64,000 nucleotides of DNA from Ardenticatenaceae bacterium (lineage in GTDB: Bacteria > Chloroflexota > Anaerolineae > Promineifilales > Promineifilaceae). The stretch is from NCBI GenBank assembly GCA_020634565.1, contig JACKBN010000012.1:1-64000 (forward strand), given 5' to 3'. This document shows positions 35,413 to 42,386 of this stretch, piece after piece. The translations under genes and the position numbers were made by a program. Positions within the stretch are counted from its first letter, which is position 1. Each line of letters starts with the position of its first letter. Under the pieces are notes generated by a model. The model was given only the letters and a program-made list of their open reading frames with translations. It had not been told where the DNA came from and did no database searches.

Positions 35413-35475
35413 GTTATCCGTTATCGGTGGTCCGTAATCGGTAATCCGTTTACCGTTCACGGATTACCGATTACC
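35413..35475. repeat. palindromic repeat between hisB and hisH
   Basis: Perfect 15-bp arms GTAATCGGTAATCCG (35435-35449) and CGGATTACCGATTAC (35461-35475) with further GTTATCGG units to the left. It fills nearly the whole junction. Same family as 7006-7071. Confidence 0.78.
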
Positions 35476-35477
35476 TC

Positions 35478-36071
35478 TTATTTCGTGAGTGTTCCTTTCG
35501 TCGAGGCTACATCCACGCGTCGGGGGTCGATGGTAACGGCCGTATCCAACGCGCGCGCAAATGCTTTAAACAACGCTTCGGCTTGATGGTGGTCGTTACG
35601 GCCGTATTCAATCCGCGCGTGCAGGTTCATCCGGGCATGGAAGGCCACCGATTCGAAGAAATGCTGCACCAAATCGGTGGGCATCTGGCCGATGGCGGTC
35701 GTGTGCCACGCGCCGTGAAAAACCGTGTACGGCCGTCCGCCCAAATCAATCGCTACAAAACCGAGCGCTTCATCCATTGGCACGTAGGCGTGCGCCGTGC
35801 GGATGATGCCTTTGCGGTCGCCCAACGCCTCATTGAGCGCCTGACCCAGCACAATGCCCACATCCTCGATGGTGTGGTGCGTGTCGATGTGCAAATCTCC
35901 GGTGGCCTGCACCGTTAAATCGAACAAGCCGTGGACGGAAACGGCCGTTAGCATATGGTCAAAAAAGCCCACCCCTGTGTTAATTTCATGCTTGCCGCTG
36001 CCATCTAAATCGATTGAAACTGAAATGTCGGTTTCGCTGGTTTGGCGGTGAATTGTTGCTGTTCGCTTCAT
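35478..36071 (-). CDS. hisB: imidazoleglycerol-phosphate dehydratase
   Basis: 197 aa, monofunctional IGPD size. Metal-binding motifs GVGFFDHMLTA, DTHHTIEDVGI, GAWHTTAI and YGRNDHHQAEALFKAFARAL. It has no HAD phosphatase domain, unlike the E. coli bifunctional HisB. Sixth step of histidine synthesis, Mn-dependent dehydration of IGP. Confidence 0.96.
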   Translation of the reverse strand: MKRTATIHRQTSETDISVSIDLDGSGKHEINTGVGFFDHMLTAVSVHGLFDLTVQATGDLHIDTHHTIEDVGIVLGQALNEALGDRKGIIRTAHAYVPMDEALGFVAIDLGGRPYTVFHGAWHTTAIGQMPTDLVQHFFESVAFHARMNLHARIEYGRNDHHQAEALFKAFARALDTAVTIDPRRVDVASTKGTLTK

Positions 36072-36092
36072 CTTGAATCACTTTTAAAGAAT

Positions 36093-36180
36093 TTATACAA
36101 AGGAACGAAGACAGGAAGGAACGAAGGGATTTTTTACCTTCTTTTTCTTTGTTCCTCCCATCCTTTGTTTCTTCGTATAA
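36093..36180. repeat. palindromic repeat with GGAACGAAG arms between hisC and hisB
   Basis: The left arm starts TTATACAAAGGAACGAAG and the right arm ends CTTCGTATAA; the arms are imperfectly complementary over about 38 bp. It fills the gap between the two genes. Confidence 0.72.
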
Positions 36181-36183
36181 AAA

Positions 36184-37356
36184 TTATTGCTCCCCTAACC
36201 GATGCAATTCGGCAATGAGCCGATCTGTTTCCTCTGGCCGTCCGGCGCTGATGCGGATGCAGTTGTCCAGGCCCGGTTTGTTGAAATAACGAACCAGGAT
36301 GCCCGCTTGCTCCAAATCAAGTTTGAGCTGTCGCGCATCGCGGTCAATCACCCGGCAAAGTATGAAGTTTGAACGGCTGGGAAATGGGTTCAGGTAACCA
36401 ATTGTACCCAATTCTGTGAAAAGGCGCTCTCTTTCGGCGACCAAAAGCTGCACTTTTTCTTGCAGCCAGGCTCGATCTTCCAGCGAGGCCAGGGCAGCGA
36501 GCGAGGCGGCGACGTTGATGTTGTACGGTTGCTTGATTTTCCACAAGTGTGGCAGCAGCCAGTCCGGGAACGCGCCATAGCCTACGCGCAGCCCCGCCAA
36601 CCCTGCCAGCTTGCTAAACGTCCGCAGCACCGCCAAATTGTCATACTCCAGCGTCCAATGAATCCGGCTAGCATTTTTTACCGCAAAGGACGCAGAGGGC
36701 GCAAAGTTTTCTTCTTTATTATCTTTGCGTTCTTCGCGCTCTTTGCGGTTCACTAAATCAAAATCGGCGTACGCTTCGTCCAACACGACGAGGACGGGCA
36801 GTTGCAGGAGGCGGCGCAGGTCGGCGTCGGAGATGGTGCTGCCGTCCGGGTTGTTGGGTGAGCAGAGGAAGAGGATTTTGGCGGTGGGGTTTTGGGCAAC
36901 GGCCGTTTCAATCCCCTCAACATCTAAACTGAAATCCTCTTTACGCCAGACCGGCACATATTGTCCGCTGTTTACGGCCGTACTAAACGGATACATGCCA
37001 AACGAGGGCGGACAATCAATCACCACGTCGCCGGGGGAGAGCACCACGCGCAGCACCAAATCGATCAGTTCATCGGCACCCATGCCGGTGAGTAGCCGCT
37101 CCTTGGGCATTTGTACGTAGTTGCTGAGCGCGTCCCGCAGTTGGTTAGATTCTGGGTCGGGGTAAATGTGGAAGAAACGGCCGTTTCGCAGCGCATCCAA
37201 AGCCTTCGGCGAAGGCCCATATGGATTCTCGTTGGCATCCAGCTTCACAATCTCTTCCGGCGCCCGCCCCAACCGTGCCGACAACACCTCAAACGGCACA
37301 ATCGGAATATACGGCTCCATCTCGGCAATATCTGGTCGTACAAATTTGTTGGTCAT
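36184..37356 (-). CDS. hisC: histidinol-phosphate aminotransferase with in-frame palindromic insertion
   Basis: 390 aa, about 25-30 longer than usual. Class I/II PLP fold: KLDANENPYGPSP at the N terminus, SPNNPDG and VVLDEAYADF before the lysine loop, PLP-Lys in RTFSKLAGLAGLRVGY, and Arg in FPSRSNFILCR. Between ADFDLV and RIHWTLEYDNLAVLRTFSK about 24-28 extra residues (about 202-226, rich in Lys, Glu and Arg) are encoded by a CGCAAAG-arm palindrome (36680-36750). The block replaces a short loop in relatives and leaves all catalytic motifs intact. Confidence 0.95.
   Translation of the reverse strand: MTNKFVRPDIAEMEPYIPIVPFEVLSARLGRAPEEIVKLDANENPYGPSPKALDALRNGRFFHIYPDPESNQLRDALSNYVQMPKERLLTGMGADELIDLVLRVVLSPGDVVIDCPPSFGMYPFSTAVNSGQYVPVWRKEDFSLDVEGIETAVAQNPTAKILFLCSPNNPDGSTISDADLRRLLQLPVLVVLDEAYADFDLVNRKEREERKDNKEENFAPSASFAVKNASRIHWTLEYDNLAVLRTFSKLAGLAGLRVGYGAFPDWLLPHLWKIKQPYNINVAASLAALASLEDRAWLQEKVQLLVAERERLFTELGTIGYLNPFPSRSNFILCRVIDRDARQLKLDLEQAGILVRYFNKPGLDNCIRISAGRPEETDRLIAELHRLGEQ
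36680..36750. repeat. palindromic element (CGCAAAG-arm family) inside the hisC reading frame
   Basis: Left arm ACCGCAAAGGACGCAGAGGG (36680-36699 and on to 36706), right arm CTTTGCGTTCTTCGCGCTCT to 36750, imperfectly complementary over about 27 bp, AT-rich centre. It matches the intergenic copies in sequence and length but is translated in frame. Confidence 0.85.
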
Positions 37357-37377
37357 GGTTTGTTGGTTCCTTTTTTT

Positions 37378-37819
37378 AACCGCAAAGCACGCTGAGAACG
37401 CAAAGATTTAAAGGTTTAAGACAACGCGTTTGATGCCAGTTCTCATCAACCGAACGTTAAAGTTCAAGATGAGGCCCAGCTTGCAATTAGTCAACTTGAG
37501 ATAGGTAATTGTTTGAGCATGATGAATAGGCATTAGCTGTTCTACTGCTTTTAATTCTACAATGACTGATTCTGACACTAAAAAATCAAGCCGGTAGCCA
37601 CAATCGAGCTTTATTCCTTTGTAGACAACAGGCAATGGTTTCTGCCGCTCAAATTGGATGCTGCGCAACGTGAATTCATGAGCCAGGCATTCCTCATAAG
37701 CTGATTCCAACAGCCCCGGTCCCAACTGTTTGTGTACCTCAATTGCCGCACCAATAATTTGTGTTGCTAACGCATTTTCTCTCATAAAAATCCTCCGCGC
37801 CCTCTGCGACTCTGCGGTT
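37378..37819. mobile_element. GxxExxY gene flanked by the arms of the CGCAAAG/CGCAGAG palindrome
   Basis: AACCGCAAAGCACGCTGAGA (arm to 37405) lies just after the stop of the GxxExxY gene. The inverted arm (37793-37819, ending CTCTGCGGTT) lies just before its start and provides its GGAGG ribosome site. The same two arms occur without a gene elsewhere as about 70-bp palindromes. The whole unit of about 440 bp lies between hisD and hisC. The layout resembles an autonomous element with non-autonomous derivatives; mobility is inferred. Confidence 0.55.
37408..37785 (-). CDS. GxxExxY protein (PD-(D/E)XK nuclease-like)
   Basis: 125 aa. The family motif is GLLESAYEECL (near 24-34). A PD-(D/E)XK-like core follows: DCGYRLDFLVSESVIVELKA holds the Asp and the Glu-x-Lys. 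Such proteins are widespread, often multicopy in one genome, and without assigned function; a nuclease fold is predicted for the family. It interrupts the his operon between hisD and hisC, and the arms of a palindromic repeat flank it on both sides. Confidence 0.88.
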   Translation of the reverse strand: MRENALATQIIGAAIEVHKQLGPGLLESAYEECLAHEFTLRSIQFERQKPLPVVYKGIKLDCGYRLDFLVSESVIVELKAVEQLMPIHHAQTITYLKLTNCKLGLILNFNVRLMRTGIKRVVLNL

Positions 37820-37823
37820 GATT

Positions 37824-39152
37824 TTACCCTATCCGCTTGCGTGCTGCGTTGGCGTGACCGTCGAGTCCTTCGGCTTGGGCAATGCGGGCGGCGGCGACGC
37901 TGAGTTGGGCGGAGGTGGCGTCGTCTAGCTGCAAGATGCTGCTGATTTTCACAAAGTCGAGCACATTGAGCGGGGAGGCAAAGCGGGCGGTGCCGTTGGT
38001 GGGCATGACGTGGCTGGGGCCAGCGACGTAATCGCCCAGCACCTCAAAACTGCGTTCGCCGATGAACAGGCCGCCTGCGTTGGGAATTTTGTCTACGTAG
38101 GCGGCTGGGTTGGCCGTGGCGATGCAGGTGTGCTCAGCGGCAAAATCGCTGGCGAGCTGGCACGCTTCGTCCAAATCGGCCGTAAGCACAATGCCGCCAC
38201 GGTTAGCCAGCGAGATGGCAATGACCTCACTGCGGCTCAATTCTTCCATTTGGCGGGCAATTTCCACCTGTACCGCCTCTGCAAATTTTCGGGACGGCGT
38301 GAAGAGGATAGCGGTGGCCAGAACGTCATGCTCGGCCTGGGCTAGCATGTCGGCGGCAACCCAGGCAGGATCGGCGCTGTCATCGGCCACAACGACGGTT
38401 TCCGTAGGCCCATACAGGCCGTCGATGCCCACGATGCCGTACACCTGCCGCTTGGCCAGCGTGGTGAACAGGTTGCCGGGGCCGACGATTTTGTCTACCC
38501 GCGGAATGCTTTCGCTGCCGAAGGCGAGGGCGGCCACGGCCTGCGCGCCGCCTAGCGTGTAGATGGTGTCGATACCGGCAATGGCGGCGGTGGCCAGGAT
38601 GACGTCGGGAATACGGCCGTTCTCTCTCCCAGGAGGCGTCGCTACCACAATTTCCTTCACGCCAGCAACTTGCGCCGGAATGGCCGACATGAGCAGTGAG
38701 GAAGGCAACGGGGCCGTGCCGCCGGGCACATACACGCCCACGCGCTGGATTGGCGTCACGCGCTGGCCGACGATGCCGCCCATCTCGCTGGTTTGCCAGT
38801 TGGGCAGCGGCTGCCGCTGGTGAAAGTCGCGAATGCGTGCGGCGGCGAGTTCTAGCGCTTCTTTCAAATCGGCGGGGATACGGGAAACGGCCGTTTCAAT
38901 CTCTGACTTGCTTACTTGCAAATTTGCCACTTGCACACCATCCAGCGTTTCTGTCCAATGGCGCAGCGCCTCGTCGCCCCGCTGCCGCACGTCTTTGAGG
39001 ATGGTGGTAACGGCCGTTTCCGGTGTGGCTCCCTGGCCAAATAACTTATTCAAACTGGCTTGCAGCGCTGGCGGCACCTCTGGCTCCAGAGAATCCTCGC
39101 GTCGCAGAATACTGTTTCTTGCTTCTTGCACATCAAAAATATTTATCATCAA
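37824..39152 (-). CDS. hisD: histidinol dehydrogenase
   Basis: 442 aa. Family motifs: GQRVTPIQRVGVYVPGGTAP, the NAD-binding region GIDTIYTLGGAQAVAALAFG, Zn ligands in AQAEHDVLA and DYVAGPSHVMPT, and NAGGLFIGE. Last two oxidations of histidine synthesis. The C terminus ends GLDGHANAARKRIG as usual. 46 bp from hisG. Confidence 0.96.
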   Translation of the reverse strand: MMINIFDVQEARNSILRREDSLEPEVPPALQASLNKLFGQGATPETAVTTILKDVRQRGDEALRHWTETLDGVQVANLQVSKSEIETAVSRIPADLKEALELAAARIRDFHQRQPLPNWQTSEMGGIVGQRVTPIQRVGVYVPGGTAPLPSSLLMSAIPAQVAGVKEIVVATPPGRENGRIPDVILATAAIAGIDTIYTLGGAQAVAALAFGSESIPRVDKIVGPGNLFTTLAKRQVYGIVGIDGLYGPTETVVVADDSADPAWVAADMLAQAEHDVLATAILFTPSRKFAEAVQVEIARQMEELSRSEVIAISLANRGGIVLTADLDEACQLASDFAAEHTCIATANPAAYVDKIPNAGGLFIGERSFEVLGDYVAGPSHVMPTNGTARFASPLNVLDFVKISSILQLDDATSAQLSVAAARIAQAEGLDGHANAARKRIG

Positions 39153-39186
39153 AATTCACCAAAATCATTTATTTGTAAAACTGAAA

Positions 39187-39215
39187 ACTGATTACCGCTT
39201 ACTGATTACCGTTCA
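39187..39215. repeat. GATTACCG repeat overlapping the hisG 3' end
   Basis: ACTGATTACCGCTTACTGAT continues TACCGTTCAG. Two ACTGATTACCG units; the second supplies the last codons and stop (39199) of hisG. Same family as 7006-7071. Confidence 0.55.
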
Positions 39216-40224
39216 GCGCGGTGAGCATCGCCCGATACCGCTCCGGCTCCTCTTCAAAAATATATTTACACGGCGATACCACTACGCCGCTGCCGCCAAT
39301 GGCGCGCAGTTCGGCGATGGCCTGGAACAGGTTGCTTTTTTGCACCACGATGTTGACGGCAAACCAGTCTGGCTCGTCCGGGACGTGGTGGCGGGCGACG
39401 ACGGGGGCAATGGTAGGACCACGCAAACCGCGCAGGTGCGGCTGGCTGAGCATCTTCTCGGCAATATCTTCGGGCGAGCTGCCGCGCACGTTGGTGGTGA
39501 CCAGGTAAGAATTCTCGGCGCGCAGGTGGGCTTCGATATATTCGATGAGTTGGCGAGCGACGCTAAGCACCTCGGGGCGCGTTTTGAGCGCTTCTTTGTT
39601 GGCAATCAGGCAGGCCTGGGACGCGAGAATTTCGCCGTCTTCGATGGTGCGCAGGTGATTGTCGCGCAGGGTAATGCCTGAGGAAACGAGGTCGGAAATG
39701 ATGTCGGCATAGCCGATGGTGGGCGCAATTTCCAGGGTGCCTTCGACGCTGATGAGTTTAACGGGGGCAACGCCGTGTTTTTCCAGATACGCGCCGGTGA
39801 TTTTGGGGAATTTGGTGGCGACGCGCAGGGAACGGCCGTTTTCACCGAGTTCTTTGGCCCAAGCGGCCAAATCTGCCATGGTGTGGGCGGGCTGGGCTTC
39901 GGGCACAGCCAGGTTGAGGGTGCAGGGGCCAAAGCCTAGCGAATCGTGCAAGACAAGAATGGTGTGGGAACGGCCGTATGCCTTTTCTGCCAAAATGTCC
40001 AGGCCCGTCATGCCAAAATCTAAGCTCCCCTCACGCACGCCTGCCACAATATCACCCGGTCGTTGAAACATGACGGTGAGCTCAGGCAGGCTGGGGATGG
40101 TTGCCTCATATTGCCGAGGATTGGGGCGAAATATTTTGAGACCACAGGCTTCTAAAAAGTCGAATGCATCTTTGTGCAAGGCACCTTTACTTGGCAGTGC
40201 CAGCCGAATATCAGTTCGAGACAT
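39199..40224 (-). CDS. hisG: ATP phosphoribosyltransferase, long form
   Basis: 341 aa. Two-lobed catalytic domain (ALPSKGALHKDAFDFLEACG, GSLDFGMTGLDILAE, RVATKFPKITGAYLEKHG, VEGTLEIAPTIGYADIISDL) plus a C-terminal regulatory ACT-like domain (about 250-335, WFAVNIVVQKSNLFQAIAEL). This is the HisG-long type, which is feedback-inhibited by histidine without HisZ. First step of the pathway. ATG at 40224 with AAGGAG upstream. First structural gene after the leader and attenuator. Confidence 0.95.
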   Translation of the reverse strand: MSRTDIRLALPSKGALHKDAFDFLEACGLKIFRPNPRQYEATIPSLPELTVMFQRPGDIVAGVREGSLDFGMTGLDILAEKAYGRSHTILVLHDSLGFGPCTLNLAVPEAQPAHTMADLAAWAKELGENGRSLRVATKFPKITGAYLEKHGVAPVKLISVEGTLEIAPTIGYADIISDLVSSGITLRDNHLRTIEDGEILASQACLIANKEALKTRPEVLSVARQLIEYIEAHLRAENSYLVTTNVRGSSPEDIAEKMLSQPHLRGLRGPTIAPVVARHHVPDEPDWFAVNIVVQKSNLFQAIAELRAIGGSGVVVSPCKYIFEEEPERYRAMLTALNGNQ

Positions 40225-40362
40225 TTATTACTCCTTTGCGGGTAGGAAACCGTTGCTAACGCAAACTATGTTGAAATTTTTGATGCATGGGTAAGAACAG
40301 CGTGATTTGGTTGATCATTATATTGCCGCATTTTGGTTTCACCCGCCATTAAGAAAAACAAA

Positions 40363-40392
40363 AACACCCTCCTCTAGCTTGAGGAGGGTGTT
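40363..40392 (-). terminator. his attenuator terminator hairpin
   Basis: AACACCCTCCTC and GAGGAGGGTGTT form a perfect 12-bp stem followed by TTTTTGTTTTT on the minus strand. It lies between the His-rich leader peptide and hisG (139 bp before the hisG ATG). An upstream segment, GGGTTGAGGCAGG, can pair either with CCTGC...AACCC inside the leader ORF or with the CCTCCTC arm of the terminator, giving the 1:2, 2:3 and 3:4 alternatives of classical attenuation. Confidence 0.82.
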
Positions 40393-40430
40393 GAATATTA
40401 CAACCCTATGAATATGGTAGAAAACCTGCC

Positions 40431-40508
40431 TCAACCCAAAGGAAACCGTCGCCAGCTTGTGTGGTGTGCGTGATGATGGTGCAGGGTTTGCAAAGCAGGA
40501 ATATTCAT
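40431..40508 (-). CDS. hisL: his operon leader peptide
   Basis: 25 codons from ATG 40506-40508 to TGA 40431-40433. The core is LHHHHAHH: six His codons in seven. Ribosome stalling at these codons when charged tRNA-His is scarce would free the downstream segment to form the antiterminator. A promoter (40518-40545) ends about ten bases upstream, so the message is nearly leaderless. It is too short for ordinary gene callers. Confidence 0.85.
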   Translation of the reverse strand: MNIPALQTLHHHHAHHTSWRRFPLG

Positions 40509-40517
40509 GATATCAAA

Positions 40518-40545
40518 AGTCTAGCACAAGCTGTAAACTGTGCAA
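40518..40545 (-). promoter_or_regulatory. his operon promoter
   Basis: Minus strand TTGCAC (40540-40545), 16-bp spacer, TAGACT (40518-40523). The expected transcription start is within a few bases of the leader ATG at 40508. Confidence 0.55.
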
Positions 40546-40548
40546 TGC

Positions 40549-40581
40549 ATTTTTCCAGAAACCCGTGGCTTCTGGAAAAAT
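40549..40581 (-). terminator. terminator of the choice-of-anchor I gene
   Basis: Perfect 12-bp arms ATTTTTCCAGAA / TTCTGGAAAAAT with a 9-nt loop, 11 bp after the stop at 40592. The A/U-rich base of the stem acts as the U-tract. It directly precedes the his promoter. Confidence 0.72.
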
Positions 40582-40591
40582 AGATGACTTT

Positions 40592-42178
40592 TTACTGCCC
40601 AATGTTGAAGATTGTCACAGAACCGCTGACTTCATACCCCACAACCAGCAGCGCATTTCCGTTGGGGCTCTCGCTGGCGGGGATGAAGGTAAGCCCTTCA
40701 GGGGCCAAATCGCCTGCGGTGCCCGCTTCGGCATCGCCGCTGAAGTCGCGGGTGTTGATGTATTCCACAAACTGTGGGCTGGTCGGATTTGTCACATCGT
40801 ACACAACGATGCCGCCAATGCGCTCTAAACCGATGAAGGCGTAGGTACGGCCGTTTATCACCCCTACTGCTATACCTTCCGGTTCTGGCCCTTTGTCGTC
40901 ACTGCGATTGTCAAACGAATCATTTTCGTCGTTGGTGGAATTGAACTGCTCTGGCAGCGTGGCGGCCGTAATTTGCTCCAGCGCGTTGCCGCTGTCGTAA
41001 ACCAGGTTGCCCTGGCGGGACCAAATGGAGAACGAGCGTGCGCCAAACGACCAGATGGCATCAAAATCACCATCGCCATCCAGATCGCCTTGTGCTGTTG
41101 TTACGGTCAGCCGACCCAGATTTTCATCTTCTTGCAACGTGTCGGCATCGGGGAAGGCGGTTGGATCTAGCTCCAAATCTTTGACGCGCTCTTCTTCGCT
41201 GTAGCCATCGTAGTCGCGGGCGTCGCCTTCGTTGGCGGTGATGAGGTATTGCTGACCGCGAATGGTGAAAGCGGCGATGGCGTCTGGCTGGTACATGCCG
41301 TACACAGGCCAGGTGGTAATGTTAATGACGTCGTCCCGGTTGCTCACGTCCAGGGCGTTTTCCGGCTGGCTGTGATCTTTCAGGCCAAAGCTTTGCAGGC
41401 TGATAACCTGAGCGCTGGCAATGTCGATGGTGGCCAGCGCATTGTTTTCTTGCAGCGTTACCCAGGCCAGACGGGAATCATCAGAAACGGCGATGTATTC
41501 TGGTTCCAAATCTTGGGCCACGGTGGCGTTTGGCCCAAAAACGCGGATGAGTGGGTCGATGCGCTGGTTGTTGAACTGGCTAAAGCTGGCCGTGTGCACG
41601 TTATTTTGGCTGAGGTTGGCTACGCCGCCGCTCAGATCGATGATGCTCACAGAACCTTCGGGATCGACGTCATAATCGTCGTTGGGTTCGCCTTCATTGG
41701 CGATGAGCGCGTAACGGCCGTCTGGCGTAAATGTAACCATGTCGGGCAAGGCACCTACTGTGACGGCGCTGAGCAGATTGCCATCCACATCTAAAAAGAC
41801 GGCCTGTCCTGGTTCTGTTTTCTCTTCATTCTCAGCGGCCACAGCCACCAGGCCATCATGCACGGCTACGCTGTTGACCCCGCCACTAAATTCTGGGAGG
41901 TCGATGGTGTGCAGCAGCGCGGGGCTGCTGGGATCGCTCAGATCGAGCACATCTACCACGCCATCGTTGGCGTTGGTGACAAACAGCCGCTGGCTGCCCG
42001 CATCGTATGCCACGATTTCGGCGGCTCCTTCATCGAAAATGCCGGTGTTGTAATGGCCAATTGGCTCTAAATGAATCTTTGGTTCGGAAACGGCCGCTGT
42101 AACGGCTACCAGCACCCCCAAAATTCCTATGACTGCCAGGGCTAAATGACCCCATTTTTTGACTTTTGTGCTATTCAT
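40592..42178 (-). CDS. choice-of-anchor I family protein (secreted beta-propeller)
   Basis: 528 aa. N-terminal signal or anchor helix (HLALAVIGILGVLVAVTAAV). The family opening IGHYNTGIFDEGAAEIVAYD follows, then WD40/YVTN-like propeller blades (LFVTNANDGVVDVLDLSDPS; PDGRYALIANEGEPNDDYD; ITANEGDARDYDGYSEEERV). Relatives are surface or periplasmic proteins, some fused to phosphatases; no C-terminal anchor is visible here (ends SGSVTIFNIGQ). Function unknown. Confidence 0.85.
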   Translation of the reverse strand: MNSTKVKKWGHLALAVIGILGVLVAVTAAVSEPKIHLEPIGHYNTGIFDEGAAEIVAYDAGSQRLFVTNANDGVVDVLDLSDPSSPALLHTIDLPEFSGGVNSVAVHDGLVAVAAENEEKTEPGQAVFLDVDGNLLSAVTVGALPDMVTFTPDGRYALIANEGEPNDDYDVDPEGSVSIIDLSGGVANLSQNNVHTASFSQFNNQRIDPLIRVFGPNATVAQDLEPEYIAVSDDSRLAWVTLQENNALATIDIASAQVISLQSFGLKDHSQPENALDVSNRDDVINITTWPVYGMYQPDAIAAFTIRGQQYLITANEGDARDYDGYSEEERVKDLELDPTAFPDADTLQEDENLGRLTVTTAQGDLDGDGDFDAIWSFGARSFSIWSRQGNLVYDSGNALEQITAATLPEQFNSTNDENDSFDNRSDDKGPEPEGIAVGVINGRTYAFIGLERIGGIVVYDVTNPTSPQFVEYINTRDFSGDAEAGTAGDLAPEGLTFIPASESPNGNALLVVGYEVSGSVTIFNIGQ

Positions 42179-42386
42179 TGTTTTCTCCTTTGCTGTGTAA
42201 AATGATGCGGATTAAGCACCTGAACAATTGAAGGGCACCCCAGGTTTGATTATAGAAAAGCGATCGGTTTCCTTTGCTAACAGCCATTTAAGATCTGTTT
42301 AACAGTTTGTTATCAATGTCGGTTTGTTTGCTGACAGATGTGTATAATGTGGAAAATTTCTCACTATTTTTTAGGTAGGTTGAACC

